Assembly: GCA_963691775.1 (NCBI GenBank)
Contig: OY829369.1
Location: 124,001 to 188,000 of the forward strand
Direction: 5' to 3'
DNA: 64,000 nucleotides
From: JAZBPO01 sp963691775
GTDB taxonomy: Bacteria > Pseudomonadota > Gammaproteobacteria > Pseudomonadales > Azotimanducaceae
The notes under the pieces: generated by a model
The model's database searches: none
Told to the model about the DNA's origin: nothing
The model's input: the letters and a program-made list of their open reading frames with translations, nothing else
In this document: positions 44,944 to 54,121 of the stretch, piece by piece
How positions within the stretch are numbered: position 1 is the first letter of the stretch
How the letters are laid out: each line of letters starts with the position of its first letter
Made by a program: the position numbers and the translations under genes

Positions 44944-46761
44944 TCATGAAAATATTCCATGCAGAAACCAGCGACCATCCGCCAGATCCTGATAGATCCA
45001 GTAGTGACTACCGTCGGCGTGTCGAGAGACCCAGTAGTCTCGCGGCGTGGGCGGGGCGATGGCGAGGGCTGCGGGCATCTGCGGCGGCGCATCCTCACCC
45101 CCTGCGGCTGAACTGAACGCCGCATCGTCAAACACAGTCTCCGCAACCTGATAGGGATCGGAGCGGCGCGCGGAGTCCGTGTCCGCCATGAAAAGAGGTT
45201 GGGCTGTCCGAGGGTCGGCTGTCCGAGGGTCGGCCTTTGCAGTCAGGCCATCTGTTTCCGGGACGTCGCCCTGCACCGACTCGAACGCGCCTGGTGCCAC
45301 GAACACACGCTCGGAGCGCTCCCACCATCCAATGTCGATCCGTTCCGGTCCACGACAGAGCTGCAGAGCCCCACGGAGGAGCGGCAGACCGTCACGCGTG
45401 GAGAGCGGGCGGGGCGTCTGCAACAGCCACAGGGGCCGAGGCCCGACCGGGAGCGGCCCTGTCGGGCGCCCACCTGACTTTTGAGGCCGGGGCGCCACCG
45501 GTGCCCAGGCATGTTCCGGTCGATGGTCATCTGCCAGAGCGATCGCGCAGCAAACTTCCGGACCGAAACGCGCCCGCAGCAAATCCACGAGCTGCGCTGG
45601 ATCTTCACGCTGGCCGCCGTCCTCTCCAAGCGCCGGGAACAAGCCTGCATCCCGCGCTTCAAGTGCGGTCAGACGCGTAACGCGCAATTCCAGCGAAGCA
45701 ATCGCGGCGAGGCCGTCCTCCTTGCGCTCGCGCTCCAGCTGCAGGCGGCTGTACTCGAGCATGCGACGCCGGTCGCGTTGTGGCGTGGCGAAATGGACAC
45801 GCAGAACCTGTTGGCCATAGCGCGGATGCGACAGCAGCCATTCAAGGCGGTCGCTGCTGAGCTGGCGTATGCGCAGCCAGTCTTCGAGCTCGCCGATCAG
45901 GCGCTGCATGGGAAAGGCGAGGGCCGTGCTGTGTTCGAGATCCTCGAGGAAGTGCACCGTGGACACGAAAGTCTCCGGTGGCATCACGGTTTTCCGGGGC
46001 TCCGGCCGCCGTCCGGTCAACATGTCCAGGTGCGCAAGCAATTCCGCGCTCGTGCGCTTGCCGAGCGGTCCCCGCGGCAGACGCAGCAAATCGCCAAGGG
46101 TGCGCAATCCCATGGCCTCGAGCTTGTCGATCTCGGCCCGGGGGCGACCGAGATGAGCAAGCGGCATATGCGCAAGGGCCGGCCTTGCAGCCCGCGCAAC
46201 CACCTCGCCCCAGGCAATGCGCAGGGCGTCATCACCGCGTCCGTCAAGATCCAGTTCGTCGGCGAGACGCATGACATCCGGCGAACGACCGGAACGGGCG
46301 AGAGCGATTGCTGCTCTCGGCGTCGGCGCGATACCCGGGACCGCGGAGTAACCAAGCCCGGCCAACCCTTTCAGGATGCGCTGCTGCAGACGATCAAGGC
46401 CACGGAAAAGGCGCAGACTGCCCGCAAGCTCGAGCAGCAGTCCGTTAGGCGGTTCCGGACTGACCCTGGGCGTGAAGCGATAGGCCCAGAAGGCGAGGCG
46501 CTGAAGCGTGACCGCCTCGCGATCGGCTTCACGGAAAGTGATCATGAGATCACTGCAGATGCTCTCGGCCGTTGACAGGCTCATGCCTGCCTTGAGCCCC
46601 CGGGATCGCGCCGCTCCGTTGAGCTGGACGACGGTATGCGCCTCCACGAGTACGACCGGACGCTCCGCCGCACCGTCCACCAGGCTGCGGGTCACGATCT
46701 CTAGGCCGAGGCGCGGCAGATGCAGACAAAGCCAGAGGGGTCGGTCGGTATCGCTCGCCAT
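44944..46761 (-). CDS. imuB: ImuB, catalytically inactive Y-family polymerase homologue
   Basis: Scaffold that joins DnaE2, ImuA and the beta clamp. 605 residues: Y-family palm/fingers/little-finger order is recognisable, but the acidic SIDE motif of active Y polymerases is absent (SPEPPNGLLLELAGSLRLF occupies its place), as expected of ImuB. The C-terminus is a ~100-residue domain ending WISRHADGS-like WVSRHADGSHYWIYQD. ATG 46761 chosen over an upstream in-frame start (46812) as it gives MASDTDRPLWLCLHLPRLGL. Confidence 0.94.
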   Translation of the reverse strand: MASDTDRPLWLCLHLPRLGLEIVTRSLVDGAAERPVVLVEAHTVVQLNGAARSRGLKAGMSLSTAESICSDLMITFREADREAVTLQRLAFWAYRFTPRVSPEPPNGLLLELAGSLRLFRGLDRLQQRILKGLAGLGYSAVPGIAPTPRAAIALARSGRSPDVMRLADELDLDGRGDDALRIAWGEVVARAARPALAHMPLAHLGRPRAEIDKLEAMGLRTLGDLLRLPRGPLGKRTSAELLAHLDMLTGRRPEPRKTVMPPETFVSTVHFLEDLEHSTALAFPMQRLIGELEDWLRIRQLSSDRLEWLLSHPRYGQQVLRVHFATPQRDRRRMLEYSRLQLERERKEDGLAAIASLELRVTRLTALEARDAGLFPALGEDGGQREDPAQLVDLLRARFGPEVCCAIALADDHRPEHAWAPVAPRPQKSGGRPTGPLPVGPRPLWLLQTPRPLSTRDGLPLLRGALQLCRGPERIDIGWWERSERVFVAPGAFESVQGDVPETDGLTAKADPRTADPRTAQPLFMADTDSARRSDPYQVAETVFDDAAFSSAAGGEDAPPQMPAALAIAPPTPRDYWVSRHADGSHYWIYQDLADGRWFLHGIFS

Positions 46762-46801
46762 GGTGGATTGGTGCCGGGTTGGTCCGGCCCGCTCCGCGCT
46801 C

Positions 46802-46822
46802 CGGGCTGGCAATGCCAGCCCG
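46802..46822. repeat. 21-bp perfect palindrome between imuA and imuB
   Basis: Ten-base arms (CGGGCTGGCA and TGCCAGCCCG) around a central A. It lies in the 144-nt gap before imuB. The loop is too small for a simple RNA hairpin without opening pairs; it could be an operator or a terminator-like element. Confidence 0.5.
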
Positions 46823-46905
46823 CGAGGCGGAGCAGGTCGGTTCGGGGACGGGGACGCCGCGCGCGCCGTCGACGCACGCGGTCGGATACACCCGCGATCA
46901 AAAGG

Positions 46906-47784
46906 TCAGTGTCGGATTGGCGCACCACCGGCATCAGGGCGGCCGCGGTTCGGCAGCGGTGTCACCGTATTTTGCGGAGCCTGCCCTCGAGCAGACAGCG
47001 AACGGTGTCCGCGCGCACCGCCGGTCACAGCTGCCAGCACACCGGCGCGCCCCGCAGAGGGATGAACCGCACCGCGTGCCGGCTTCCACAGCGCGAGCTG
47101 ACGCAAGGCCGCAGACTGACCCGGACCAGCCATGCGCCGGGTGAGCGTATCCTCGAATTCGATGCCGATGCCTTCCGTAGGCCAGCCACCTCGACGCTTG
47201 AGCACACGCAGCCCCAGGGTGCCGGCATCGCCGTCCCAGGACTCGATAAGCAATCGCAACTCCGCGGGAGAGGCCGTAGCCACGGCCACTTCAGGGCGAA
47301 ACAGCACACCCCAGGTCCCGCCTTCTCGCGCAGCGAGCTGCAGGCGACGCAGGTCCGCATGGCGAAGATGGTTCGGATCGGGCCAGCTCAACACGGCACT
47401 ACAGGTCCCCGACTTCAGGGCCTGCTCCGTAGCCCAGAGCTGATCCTGATGGTTCTTCGGATGCACCAGCAGCATGCGATCAGTGTCCACGCCGGCTGCC
47501 GCGAGTGCCGGCGCGTAGGGCAGGTGCGGCGCACCGATCCAGGCGATCCAGCGTGGGCGACGCTGGCTCAGCTGAGCCAGCGCCGGGAGCAACAGGCGCA
47601 GTTCACCGACGCCGGCCGCGTCAGAGAGCACTTCGGTAAGGCCATCCTCAGGCCAGCCTGCGCCGGCGAGTTCAGCATCGAGAGCGGAGAAGCCAGTGGT
47701 AAACGTACCGCGGTCGGCGCCGGGGCCGTCGGCAGCGCGCCACAGATGACGATGGCGCAGCAGATCCTCGATCGGTCGGGTCAT
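46906..47784 (-). CDS. imuA: ImuA, RecA-like mutagenesis protein
   Basis: First gene of the SOS mutasome operon. 292 residues related to RecA/SulA-like ImuA: TTGFSALDAELAGAGWPEDG, LTEVLSDAAGVGELRLLLPA, RPRWIAWIGAPHLPYAPALA. The Walker A-like loop is degenerate, as usual for ImuA. ATG start, with two LexA-box-like sites just upstream. The C-terminal ~60 residues are low-complexity and basic. Confidence 0.92.
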   Translation of the reverse strand: MTRPIEDLLRHRHLWRAADGPGADRGTFTTGFSALDAELAGAGWPEDGLTEVLSDAAGVGELRLLLPALAQLSQRRPRWIAWIGAPHLPYAPALAAAGVDTDRMLLVHPKNHQDQLWATEQALKSGTCSAVLSWPDPNHLRHADLRRLQLAAREGGTWGVLFRPEVAVATASPAELRLLIESWDGDAGTLGLRVLKRRGGWPTEGIGIEFEDTLTRRMAGPGQSAALRQLALWKPARGAVHPSAGRAGVLAAVTGGARGHRSLSARGQAPQNTVTPLPNRGRPDAGGAPIRH

Positions 47785-47797
47785 GACGAATACTCAG

Positions 47798-47813
47798 CTG
47801 TCTGTATGTCCAG
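47798..47813. promoter_or_regulatory. Imperfect second LexA (SOS) box
   Basis: CTGTCTGTATGTCCAG is CTGT-N8-CCAG, one base from the CTGT-N8-ACAG consensus. It lies 3 nt from the perfect box, between it and the imuA start. Confidence 0.45.
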
Positions 47814-47816
47814 TTA

Positions 47817-47832
47817 CTGTATACACGAACAG
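47817..47832. promoter_or_regulatory. LexA (SOS) box of the imuA-imuB-dnaE2 operon
   Basis: CTGTATACACGAACAG matches the gammaproteobacterial consensus CTGT-N8-ACAG exactly. It overlaps a possible promoter on the minus strand (TTGACT, 16 nt, TACAGT), so bound LexA would block it. This is the usual control of imu cassettes. Confidence 0.88.
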
Positions 47833-48257
47833 TATTCAGTCAAGACAGATGACGCCCGAGCGACGAGCGGACTCGTGTCGCGCATGGCCGGCGAGCCATG
47901 GGCAGGCAGAGAGCAGGAGCGAACCGTGATGCACTAGAACACAGCGCGGGGCAGAAGCCCCGCGCTGTGTGCCTTATATCGAAGCCATCCCTGACCGATC
48001 CGCAGCACCAATTCCCTGGCAAACGGACCACACGTTCCCTGTGCCTACGATCCCTGTAGGGCGGTGAGCCGTCCTTGGCCCACCTTGAAGGTTGCTGGGC
48101 GATCCCTCGTATGCAACCACCGCCAAGGATACGGATCGGGGCAGGAAGCTGAACTACGTGAAAGTACGGCAAGGCATCGCCCCAAGAACTACCTTTTCCT
48201 TTTTTTTCATTGGGTTGCCGCCCATACCGTAATTATTCAGACATACAGAGTAGACCC
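47833..48257. other. Intergenic region upstream of imuA and after the TRIC gene
   Basis: About 425 nt holding the hairpin at 47939-47970 and a T-run (TTTTTTTT) near 48200. No protein or known RNA recognised. The stretch is less GC-rich near 48170-48260 than its surroundings. Confidence 0.4.
47939..47970. terminator. Strong hairpin upstream of imuA
   Basis: Perfect 14-bp stem ACACAGCGCGGGGC/GCCCCGCGCTGTGT with AGAA loop. It could terminate leftward transcription from the TRIC gene before imuA. No U-run. Confidence 0.6.
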
Positions 48258-48866
48258 TCAGAAGCCGCTCGGCGGCCGTGGTAAGGACCAGTTCCGGAGG
48301 ATGCCGGCTGCGCGGAGTCCGAAGCCGACGCCAGCGCCGAGCGCGAGCGCCACATCCGAAGGGGCACCGAGCGTCACGGCGGCGACGAAGGTCAGCGCAC
48401 CGGCGAAGGCCGCCGTCGCATAGATCTCGCGGTGCAGCACGAGCGGTACGTCGTTCGCAACCACGTCGCGAAGCAGGCCGCCAACGACCGCGGTGATGAC
48501 GCCCATCATCACCGCGATCGCTGGATCACCGGTGATCAGCAGGCCACGGCGCGCACCAAGTACGGCGAACACGCACAGGCCAAGGGCGTCGAACCATAGC
48601 AGCCATTTCTCGCGCCGGGCGAGGGCGCCTGCAAAGAAGAAGGTGAGCAGCGCAGCGAATGCGATCTCGTAGAGCGGCAGGGGATCCTCGAGCCAGAACA
48701 CGGGCCGATCGAGCAGCAGGTCCCGCAGGGTCCCGCCGCCGACGGCGGGCAGGAAGGCGAGCACCAGGAAACCAAAGGGATCCAGCTGCCGGCGCGCGGC
48801 CGCAAGGCCACCCGAGAGGGCGAAGACAAAGATGCCGAAGCTATCTAGGAGCTGCCAGACGCTCAC
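48258..48866 (-). CDS. TRIC-family (UPF0126) cation channel
   Basis: 202 residues, seven hydrophobic segments in two repeated halves, each with a Gly-rich turn followed by Arg-Asp: AVGGGTLRDLLLDRPVFW and VVGGLLRDVVANDVPL. Prokaryotic TRIC proteins form trimeric monovalent-cation channels in the inner membrane. ATG start (MSVWQLLDSFG). No linked genes suggest its role here. Confidence 0.92.
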   Translation of the reverse strand: MSVWQLLDSFGIFVFALSGGLAAARRQLDPFGFLVLAFLPAVGGGTLRDLLLDRPVFWLEDPLPLYEIAFAALLTFFFAGALARREKWLLWFDALGLCVFAVLGARRGLLITGDPAIAVMMGVITAVVGGLLRDVVANDVPLVLHREIYATAAFAGALTFVAAVTLGAPSDVALALGAGVGFGLRAAGILRNWSLPRPPSGF

Positions 48867-48929
48867 GGCGAACCTACTGAATCGGTGTCCGGGCGGCCCT
48901 TGTACACGAAGGCCGCCGGGAACACCCGC

Positions 48930-50921
48930 TCACTCGATGCCGGCGAGCTCGAGCAGACGCAGGAAATTGTGCTTGTCCTGCGGCGGTAGGCCGAGCCAGA
49001 GACTCTTGTGGAGCGCAAACTGGTAGAAACGATAGGGCCGCGGCGTCTCGATGCTGCGCAGGGCCTTGAGCGCCCGGTCGATCTCACCGAGCTGCGCGCG
49101 CGCATACGCGATAAAGAGCCAGATGAAGTCCACTTCGGAGAAGCGGCGACAGCGCATCATTGTTTCCACCGCGAGCTCGTACTGTTCATTGGCGATGTAG
49201 GCCGAGCCAAGCATGTAGCAGAGGAAGGGCTCGCGGCTGTCCTTCGGTGACAGGCGCGTCGCCAGTTCGCACTGGTCCACGCCTGCCTGGGCATCGCCGA
49301 GGTTCGCGACGAGATAGCCCGCCACGCCCTGGTACATGGCGTTGCTAGGTTCGAGCTGCGCGGCTCGCTGCACGTAGTCGAGCGGAATGCGCAGGCTCAC
49401 GGGCTCGACGAAGGTGAGCAGACCCATGGCGTAAAGCGCGACCGGATTCTCCGGCAACAGCTTGTAGGCCGTCTCTGCGTGGTCACGTGCCTCGTCCATG
49501 CGCTCTGGCCCGAGACCACCCCAGAGCACGGCCGTGGACAGGGCGATAGACTTGCCGGCGTGGGCGAGGGCGTAGTCCGACTCCATGCGGATGGCCTGTT
49601 CGAAGCGATCGAGCGCACGTTTCGGCAATGGCTGGGGCGCATCGACGAAAATCCAGTGCCAGCCTTCCTGCCAAAGTCGCCAGGCCGTCACGGAACCGCT
49701 GCGCGCGCCGTAGGCCATGTCCTCCGCGCGCACCTTCGGCTCTAGCTGGGCACAGATCGCGACCGTGATCTCGTCCTGCACCTCGAACAGATCGTCAAGC
49801 GGCCGGTCGAAGCGCTGCGCGAACACCGACACCCGGCTCGTCGTATCAACGAGTTCGACCGACACCCGCACCTTTGTTTCCGAACTGCGCACGCTGCCCT
49901 TCAGGAAGTAGCGCACACCGAGTTCGTCGCGCAAACGCGCGCCGTCCACGGCACGGTCCCGATAGACCTGCGTAGTGGAATGGGCGATCACGAAGAATTC
50001 TGGGATTCGCGATAGCAGGGTCGTGATGTCTTCAGTTAAACCCTCCGCGAACAGCGCACCGTCCTCGTCACCGCTGAGATCGACGAAGGGCAATACCGCA
50101 ATCGAGGGTCGATCGGTCACCGGATCGGGCGGCGTCCAGGTGCGCTCGGTTGACGCAGGCAGCGCTGCGACGGGACGCGCGATCGCCGTCACTCGCCCGA
50201 TCACTTCTTCCGTGCGCCCATCTGGCGACGGCGCGAGCACGTCGAAGCCTGCGTCACAGGCGGCATCCAACGACTCCGTTTCCGTGCACACGCAGAGTGC
50301 AGGCGTCCCGCGCCGCTGCGCGTGGCGGAGTGCGCTAAGCGCAGCTTCAACTGCAGCATCCTCGCGCAGATAAACGATGGCTACCTGGGCCTGATCCAGA
50401 CATCGGACGAAGTCACCCTCGGGATCGCCGCTGTCCGGATCAGCTAGAGCCATCTCGAAGCGTCGAGCTCTGAGCGCGGCGATATCGGCCGCCGCATCTG
50501 CGTCGTCGCCGGCACCGAACACTGCAATCTGCGGTAATGGCGCGGCGCGCCTGGGTGCCGCCGGTGCGATTGGCGACTTCTTCGCGCGCCGGGCCTCGAA
50601 ACACCAGCGGCGAAAGTCGCCGTCGTTCAGCGTTAGGTCGTCGACGGACAGGTCGAACAGGTCGAGCAGGACCGCCCAGCGCTTGTCCGGGATACGGTAC
50701 GTATGGCGATTGCTTTCGAGCGAGGGGCGCTCGAAGCCATAGTTCGGGTCGTTCTTCTTGAACCAGGCGTCGATCCCGGACACGGAGATCTTCTCGCCCT
50801 GCGCCGAGATGGCGCATGCGAGTTTCGCTCGGCTGGTGACGGTCGCGCTGCAGCGGCAGTCCAGGAGGGCCTGGAGCTTCTGGGTGGTGAAGACGCCTGC
50901 GCTGCTCGAGAGTTTGGCCAT
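48930..50921 (-). CDS. TolB/FlgO-N and TPR-repeat regulator-like protein
   Basis: 663 residues from the ATG at 50921 (MAKLSSSAG). Residues 1 to about 110 are a possible DNA- or ligand-binding module (IDAWFKKNDPNYGFERPSLE). Residues ~120-230 have a receiver-like alpha/beta pattern (QVAIVYLRED). From ~265 SIAVLPFVDLSGDEDGALFA and EGLTEDITTLLSRIPEFFVI are typical of the TolB-N-like domain found beside TPRs in adenylate-cyclase-like regulators; the C-terminal third is TPR repeats. No cyclase domain or membrane segment is seen. Upstream lies the 14-bp tandem repeat. Role unknown. Confidence 0.72.
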   Translation of the reverse strand: MAKLSSSAGVFTTQKLQALLDCRCSATVTSRAKLACAISAQGEKISVSGIDAWFKKNDPNYGFERPSLESNRHTYRIPDKRWAVLLDLFDLSVDDLTLNDGDFRRWCFEARRAKKSPIAPAAPRRAAPLPQIAVFGAGDDADAAADIAALRARRFEMALADPDSGDPEGDFVRCLDQAQVAIVYLREDAAVEAALSALRHAQRRGTPALCVCTETESLDAACDAGFDVLAPSPDGRTEEVIGRVTAIARPVAALPASTERTWTPPDPVTDRPSIAVLPFVDLSGDEDGALFAEGLTEDITTLLSRIPEFFVIAHSTTQVYRDRAVDGARLRDELGVRYFLKGSVRSSETKVRVSVELVDTTSRVSVFAQRFDRPLDDLFEVQDEITVAICAQLEPKVRAEDMAYGARSGSVTAWRLWQEGWHWIFVDAPQPLPKRALDRFEQAIRMESDYALAHAGKSIALSTAVLWGGLGPERMDEARDHAETAYKLLPENPVALYAMGLLTFVEPVSLRIPLDYVQRAAQLEPSNAMYQGVAGYLVANLGDAQAGVDQCELATRLSPKDSREPFLCYMLGSAYIANEQYELAVETMMRCRRFSEVDFIWLFIAYARAQLGEIDRALKALRSIETPRPYRFYQFALHKSLWLGLPPQDKHNFLRLLELAGIE

Positions 50922-51065
50922 GGGGACTCGCATTCCAGTGCAGCCGGTGATTATCCAGTTCTGGTCACGCGCGCCAACCGCCCCTTTCGGAGATATGCAA
51001 TTCACCGGCCCTGCGGTCGAGGAGGAGACCCCTTGAGAGACAGAATGGGGACGATCGAGTTTGGA

Positions 51066-51163
51066 TCACCGAATGCGGACCACCGAATGCGGACCACCGA
51101 ATGCGGACCACCGCATCTGGACCACCGCATCCGGACCACCGCATCCGGACGACCGCATCCGGG
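51066..51163. repeat. Seven tandem 14-bp repeats
   Basis: Consecutive 14-base units: three of type CCACCGAATGCGGA (first with a 5' change) and four of type CCACCGCATCCGGA, with single changes. It sits about 145-240 nt upstream of the TPR regulator start. The drift from GAATGCGG to GCATCCGG halfway suggests two expansion rounds. No spacer sequences, so it is not CRISPR. Confidence 0.9.
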
Positions 51164-51174
51164 TCATGAAAACG

Positions 51175-51199
51175 AAAACGGGCGCCGAAGCGCCCCGTT
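51175..51199 (-). terminator. Rho-independent terminator of isocitrate lyase
   Basis: On the minus strand ACGGGGCGC-TTCG-GCGCCCGT forms a stem with a UUCG loop (one bulged G), followed by TTTTCGTTTT. It lies 28 nt past the aceA stop. Confidence 0.8.
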
Positions 51200-51226
51200 C
51201 CGTCGTACTGCGATGAACCGGTTCGG

Positions 51227-52831
51227 TCAGAACTGGTTCATCGTGTTGGCGGCGCCGCCCGCGAGTAGTGCTTTCTCGCCAAGGAAGTATTCCTTGTGAT
51301 CGTCGCCGATGTTGGAGCCGGCAAGATCCTGGTGCTTGACCGCGGAGAGGCCGCGACGGATCTCCTGGCGCTGCACGCCCAGCACGTAGGCAAGCATGCC
51401 CTCGGCACCGAAGTAGCCCTCGGCGAGGATGTCCGTGGACAGCGCCGCCGTGTGGTAAGTAGGCAGGGTGATGAGGTGGTGGAAGATGCCCGCCTCACGT
51501 GCGGCGTCTGCCTGGAAGGACTGGATCAGGCGGTCCGCCTCCGCGGCGAGCTCCGTATCGTCGAGCGCGACGTCCATGAGCGCCTGCAGGTCCTCGGCCG
51601 GGTCCGGGTAAGCCGCCAGGTCCTTGCCTGCTGCCTTCCATTCCCCATACACCTGCTCGCGGAACTTCAGGGTCCAGTTGAAGGAGGGCGAATTGTTGTA
51701 GACAAGCTTCGCTTCCGGACGCTTCTCGCGGACCTTGTTCACCATCTCTGCAATCTGGGCCACGTTCGGCTTCTCGGTCTCGATCCACAGCAGGTCGGCG
51801 CCGTGCTCAAGGCTGGTCACGCAGTCCAGGACTACGCGCTCGATGCCCGTGTCTTCCTTGAATGCGTACAGGCCGTTGTCGAGACGCTTCGGACGGCAAA
51901 GCTGGCCGTTCTGGTGAATCGTGATGTCGCCCTCCTTCAACTCCGAGAGGTCGTTCACCGGCTCAGTCTCGAGGAAGTTGCAGTACTGATCCCCGAGATC
52001 ACCCGGCGTGACGGAGACCGGAACTTTCTGCGTGAGACCCGCGCCGAGGGAATCGGTCCGTGCGACGATGATGCCGTTCTCGACGCCGAGCTCGAGGAAT
52101 GCGTAGCGTACGGCGTTGATCTTGGAGATGAAGTCCTCGTGCGGGACCGTGACCTTGCCGGCCTGGTGACCGCACTGCTTGGCGTCGGACACCTGATTCT
52201 CGATCTGGATCGCGCACGCACCTGCCTCGATCATGCGCTTGGCAAGCAGGTAGGTCGCTTCTTCGTTGCCGAAGCCCGCGTCGATGTCCGCGATGATCGG
52301 CACCACGTGGGTTTCGAAGTTGTCGATGCGATCGACGATCGGGGCAATGTCCTGGCCGGATGCACGAGCCTCGTCGAGTTCGACGAAGATATGGCGCAGT
52401 TCACGGGCGTCTGCCTGACGGCAGAAGGTGTAGATCTCTTCGATGAGGTCGGACACCGACGTCTTCTCGTGCATCGACTGATCGGGTAGGGGACCGAACT
52501 TCGAACGCAGTGCGGCGACCATCCACCCGGAGAGGTAGATGTAACGGCGGTCGAGGGTGCCGTGACGCTTTTTTACGCTCATCATCGTTTGCTGAGCGAT
52601 GAATCCGTGCCAGGCGCCCAGAGATTGGGTGTACTGGGAAGTGTCCGCGTCGTATCGAGCCATGTCGGCGCGCATGATGTCTGCCGTGTAGCGGGCAATG
52701 TCCAGGCCGGTCTTGAAGCGATTCTGCATGCGCATGCGCACGACGTACTCGGGGTTGATCGCGGCCCACTCGGGCTGCTGGGCCTGCAACTCGCTGCGAA
52801 CCTGTTCGATCTGATCGAGGTAGGCGGACAT
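51227..52831 (-). CDS. aceA: Isocitrate lyase
   Basis: Glyoxylate-shunt enzyme cleaving isocitrate to succinate and glyoxylate, needed for growth on acetate, fatty acids or alkanes. 534 residues, the longer Pseudomonas type. Active-site signature KQCGH in SDAKQCGHQAGKV, metal and substrate residues in VVPIIADIDAGFGNEEATYL, and NNSPSFNW. ATG start. Upstream is an AT-rich stretch (about 52931-52946, CAACTAATATATTCC) that may hold its promoter. Confidence 0.97.
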   Translation of the reverse strand: MSAYLDQIEQVRSELQAQQPEWAAINPEYVVRMRMQNRFKTGLDIARYTADIMRADMARYDADTSQYTQSLGAWHGFIAQQTMMSVKKRHGTLDRRYIYLSGWMVAALRSKFGPLPDQSMHEKTSVSDLIEEIYTFCRQADARELRHIFVELDEARASGQDIAPIVDRIDNFETHVVPIIADIDAGFGNEEATYLLAKRMIEAGACAIQIENQVSDAKQCGHQAGKVTVPHEDFISKINAVRYAFLELGVENGIIVARTDSLGAGLTQKVPVSVTPGDLGDQYCNFLETEPVNDLSELKEGDITIHQNGQLCRPKRLDNGLYAFKEDTGIERVVLDCVTSLEHGADLLWIETEKPNVAQIAEMVNKVREKRPEAKLVYNNSPSFNWTLKFREQVYGEWKAAGKDLAAYPDPAEDLQALMDVALDDTELAAEADRLIQSFQADAAREAGIFHHLITLPTYHTAALSTDILAEGYFGAEGMLAYVLGVQRQEIRRGLSAVKHQDLAGSNIGDDHKEYFLGEKALLAGGAANTMNQF

Positions 52832-53068
52832 CAGTGTCTCTCCGTGTATTGAACAGCCGCGGCCGGAAGCCCCGGCGCGTGGCGGCGCAATCTAGCAACG
52901 GCTCCGAGCGCAAAAAATGGAAAGAACGACAACTAATATATTCCTGAAGCTCCACAATTAACCGCTGATCGTCGCACCCGGAAGCAGATACGCGGCGGCA
53001 ACCCCCGGCGCGCCCCTTCGGGCCGCAGGCCACTAATGACAGGGCCACGGGCTTTCCTGGAGTCGAAT

Positions 53069-54121
53069 ATGAGCCTCATCACGCGTGACGGCCGAACGCT
53101 TGCCCGCCTGCCGCTCGTCCAAGCCCCCATGGCCGGCGTGTCGACGCCGGCCCTCGCCGCCGCCGTCAGCGGAGCCGGGGCACTGGGATCGATAGCCCTC
53201 GGCGCACTCTCACCGGCAGCCGCGGAAGAAACCATGGCGGCAACGCGCATGCTGACCCAGGCGCCGGTGGCCTGGAACGTGTTCTGCCATGCACCAGCGA
53301 TCCGCGATGCCACGCGTGAAGCAGCCTGGCTCACTGCGCTCGAACCCGCCTTTGCGCGTCTCGGCACGACGCCTCCAGCGCATTTACGGGTGCCCTACGC
53401 GAGCTTCGTCGAGAACGACGCTCTGCTGCAGGTGCTGCTTGCGGGCAGAGCAGAGGTGGTCAGCTTCCACTTCGGTCTGCCGCGCCCGGACCAGATCGAT
53501 CGGCTGAAGGCGCTGGGAACGACACTGTTTGCCTGCGCAACCACGGTCACGGAAGCGCTCGCCTGTGCCGATGCGGGCATGGACTTCATCGTGCTCCAGG
53601 GCATCGAGGCAGGCGGTCACCGGGGCTGCTTCGATCCGCTGGACCCGAAACCGCTCGCGCTCCATGCGCTGCTCGAGGCCGTACGCGCCGCCGTAGACGT
53701 CCCGCTCATCGCGACGGGCGGCCTCATGTCAGGGGGCGACGTTGCGCGCGTACTTCGTGCAGGCGCTGTCGGCGCTCAGCTCGGCACCGCCTTCATCCCG
53801 TGCATGGAGAGCAGCGCAGCGCCAGAGCATCGCACTGCGGTCGTGGACGGCGGCACGCCCACCGAAATCATGACGGCCGTTTCCGGACGCCCGGCGCGCG
53901 GCTTCGTAAAGGACTGGGCATCGCTGCCCAGCGACGCGGTCCCTGATTACCCGGTCGCCTATGACGCAGGCAAGGCACTCGCCGCGGCGGCCCGCGCCGC
54001 CGGCAGAACGCACTTCGACGTGCACTGGGCAGGCTCCGGCGTCGGCCGCGGCCGAGCACTTCCGGCCGCCGCGCTCGTGGCGCAGCTGGCCAGGGAACTT
54101 TCCGATCAAGGCGCCCCGTAG
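53069..54121 (+). CDS. Nitronate monooxygenase family protein
   Basis: FMN-dependent oxidation of nitronates (formerly 2-nitropropane dioxygenase). 350 residues of TIM-barrel type: LPLVQAPMAGVSTPALAAAV, IVLQGIEAGGHRGCFDP, IATGGLMSGGDVARVLRAGA and VGAQLGTAFIPCMES. The His in GGH is the likely base. ATG after TGGAG; an in-frame ATG 11 codons earlier lacks a Shine-Dalgarno. Its 3' end overlaps the convergent S10 peptidase gene by 16 nt. Confidence 0.92.
   Translation: MSLITRDGRTLARLPLVQAPMAGVSTPALAAAVSGAGALGSIALGALSPAAAEETMAATRMLTQAPVAWNVFCHAPAIRDATREAAWLTALEPAFARLGTTPPAHLRVPYASFVENDALLQVLLAGRAEVVSFHFGLPRPDQIDRLKALGTTLFACATTVTEALACADAGMDFIVLQGIEAGGHRGCFDPLDPKPLALHALLEAVRAAVDVPLIATGGLMSGGDVARVLRAGAVGAQLGTAFIPCMESSAAPEHRTAVVDGGTPTEIMTAVSGRPARGFVKDWASLPSDAVPDYPVAYDAGKALAAAARAAGRTHFDVHWAGSGVGRGRALPAAALVAQLARELSDQGAP

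Larger units (their letters stand above)
50922..51226. other. Intergenic between isocitrate lyase and the TPR regulator
   Basis: 305 nt holding the 14-bp tandem repeat (51066-51163) and the aceA terminator (51175-51199). A promoter for the regulator should lie here; none is clear. Confidence 0.45.

Noticed and set aside
44944..46761. Active Y-family DNA polymerase (DinB)
   Set aside because: The acidic catalytic motif is missing and the gene lies between imuA and dnaE2, so it is ImuB.
51066..51163. CRISPR array
   Set aside because: Units are only 14 bp, directly joined with no spacers, and no cas genes occur in the window.
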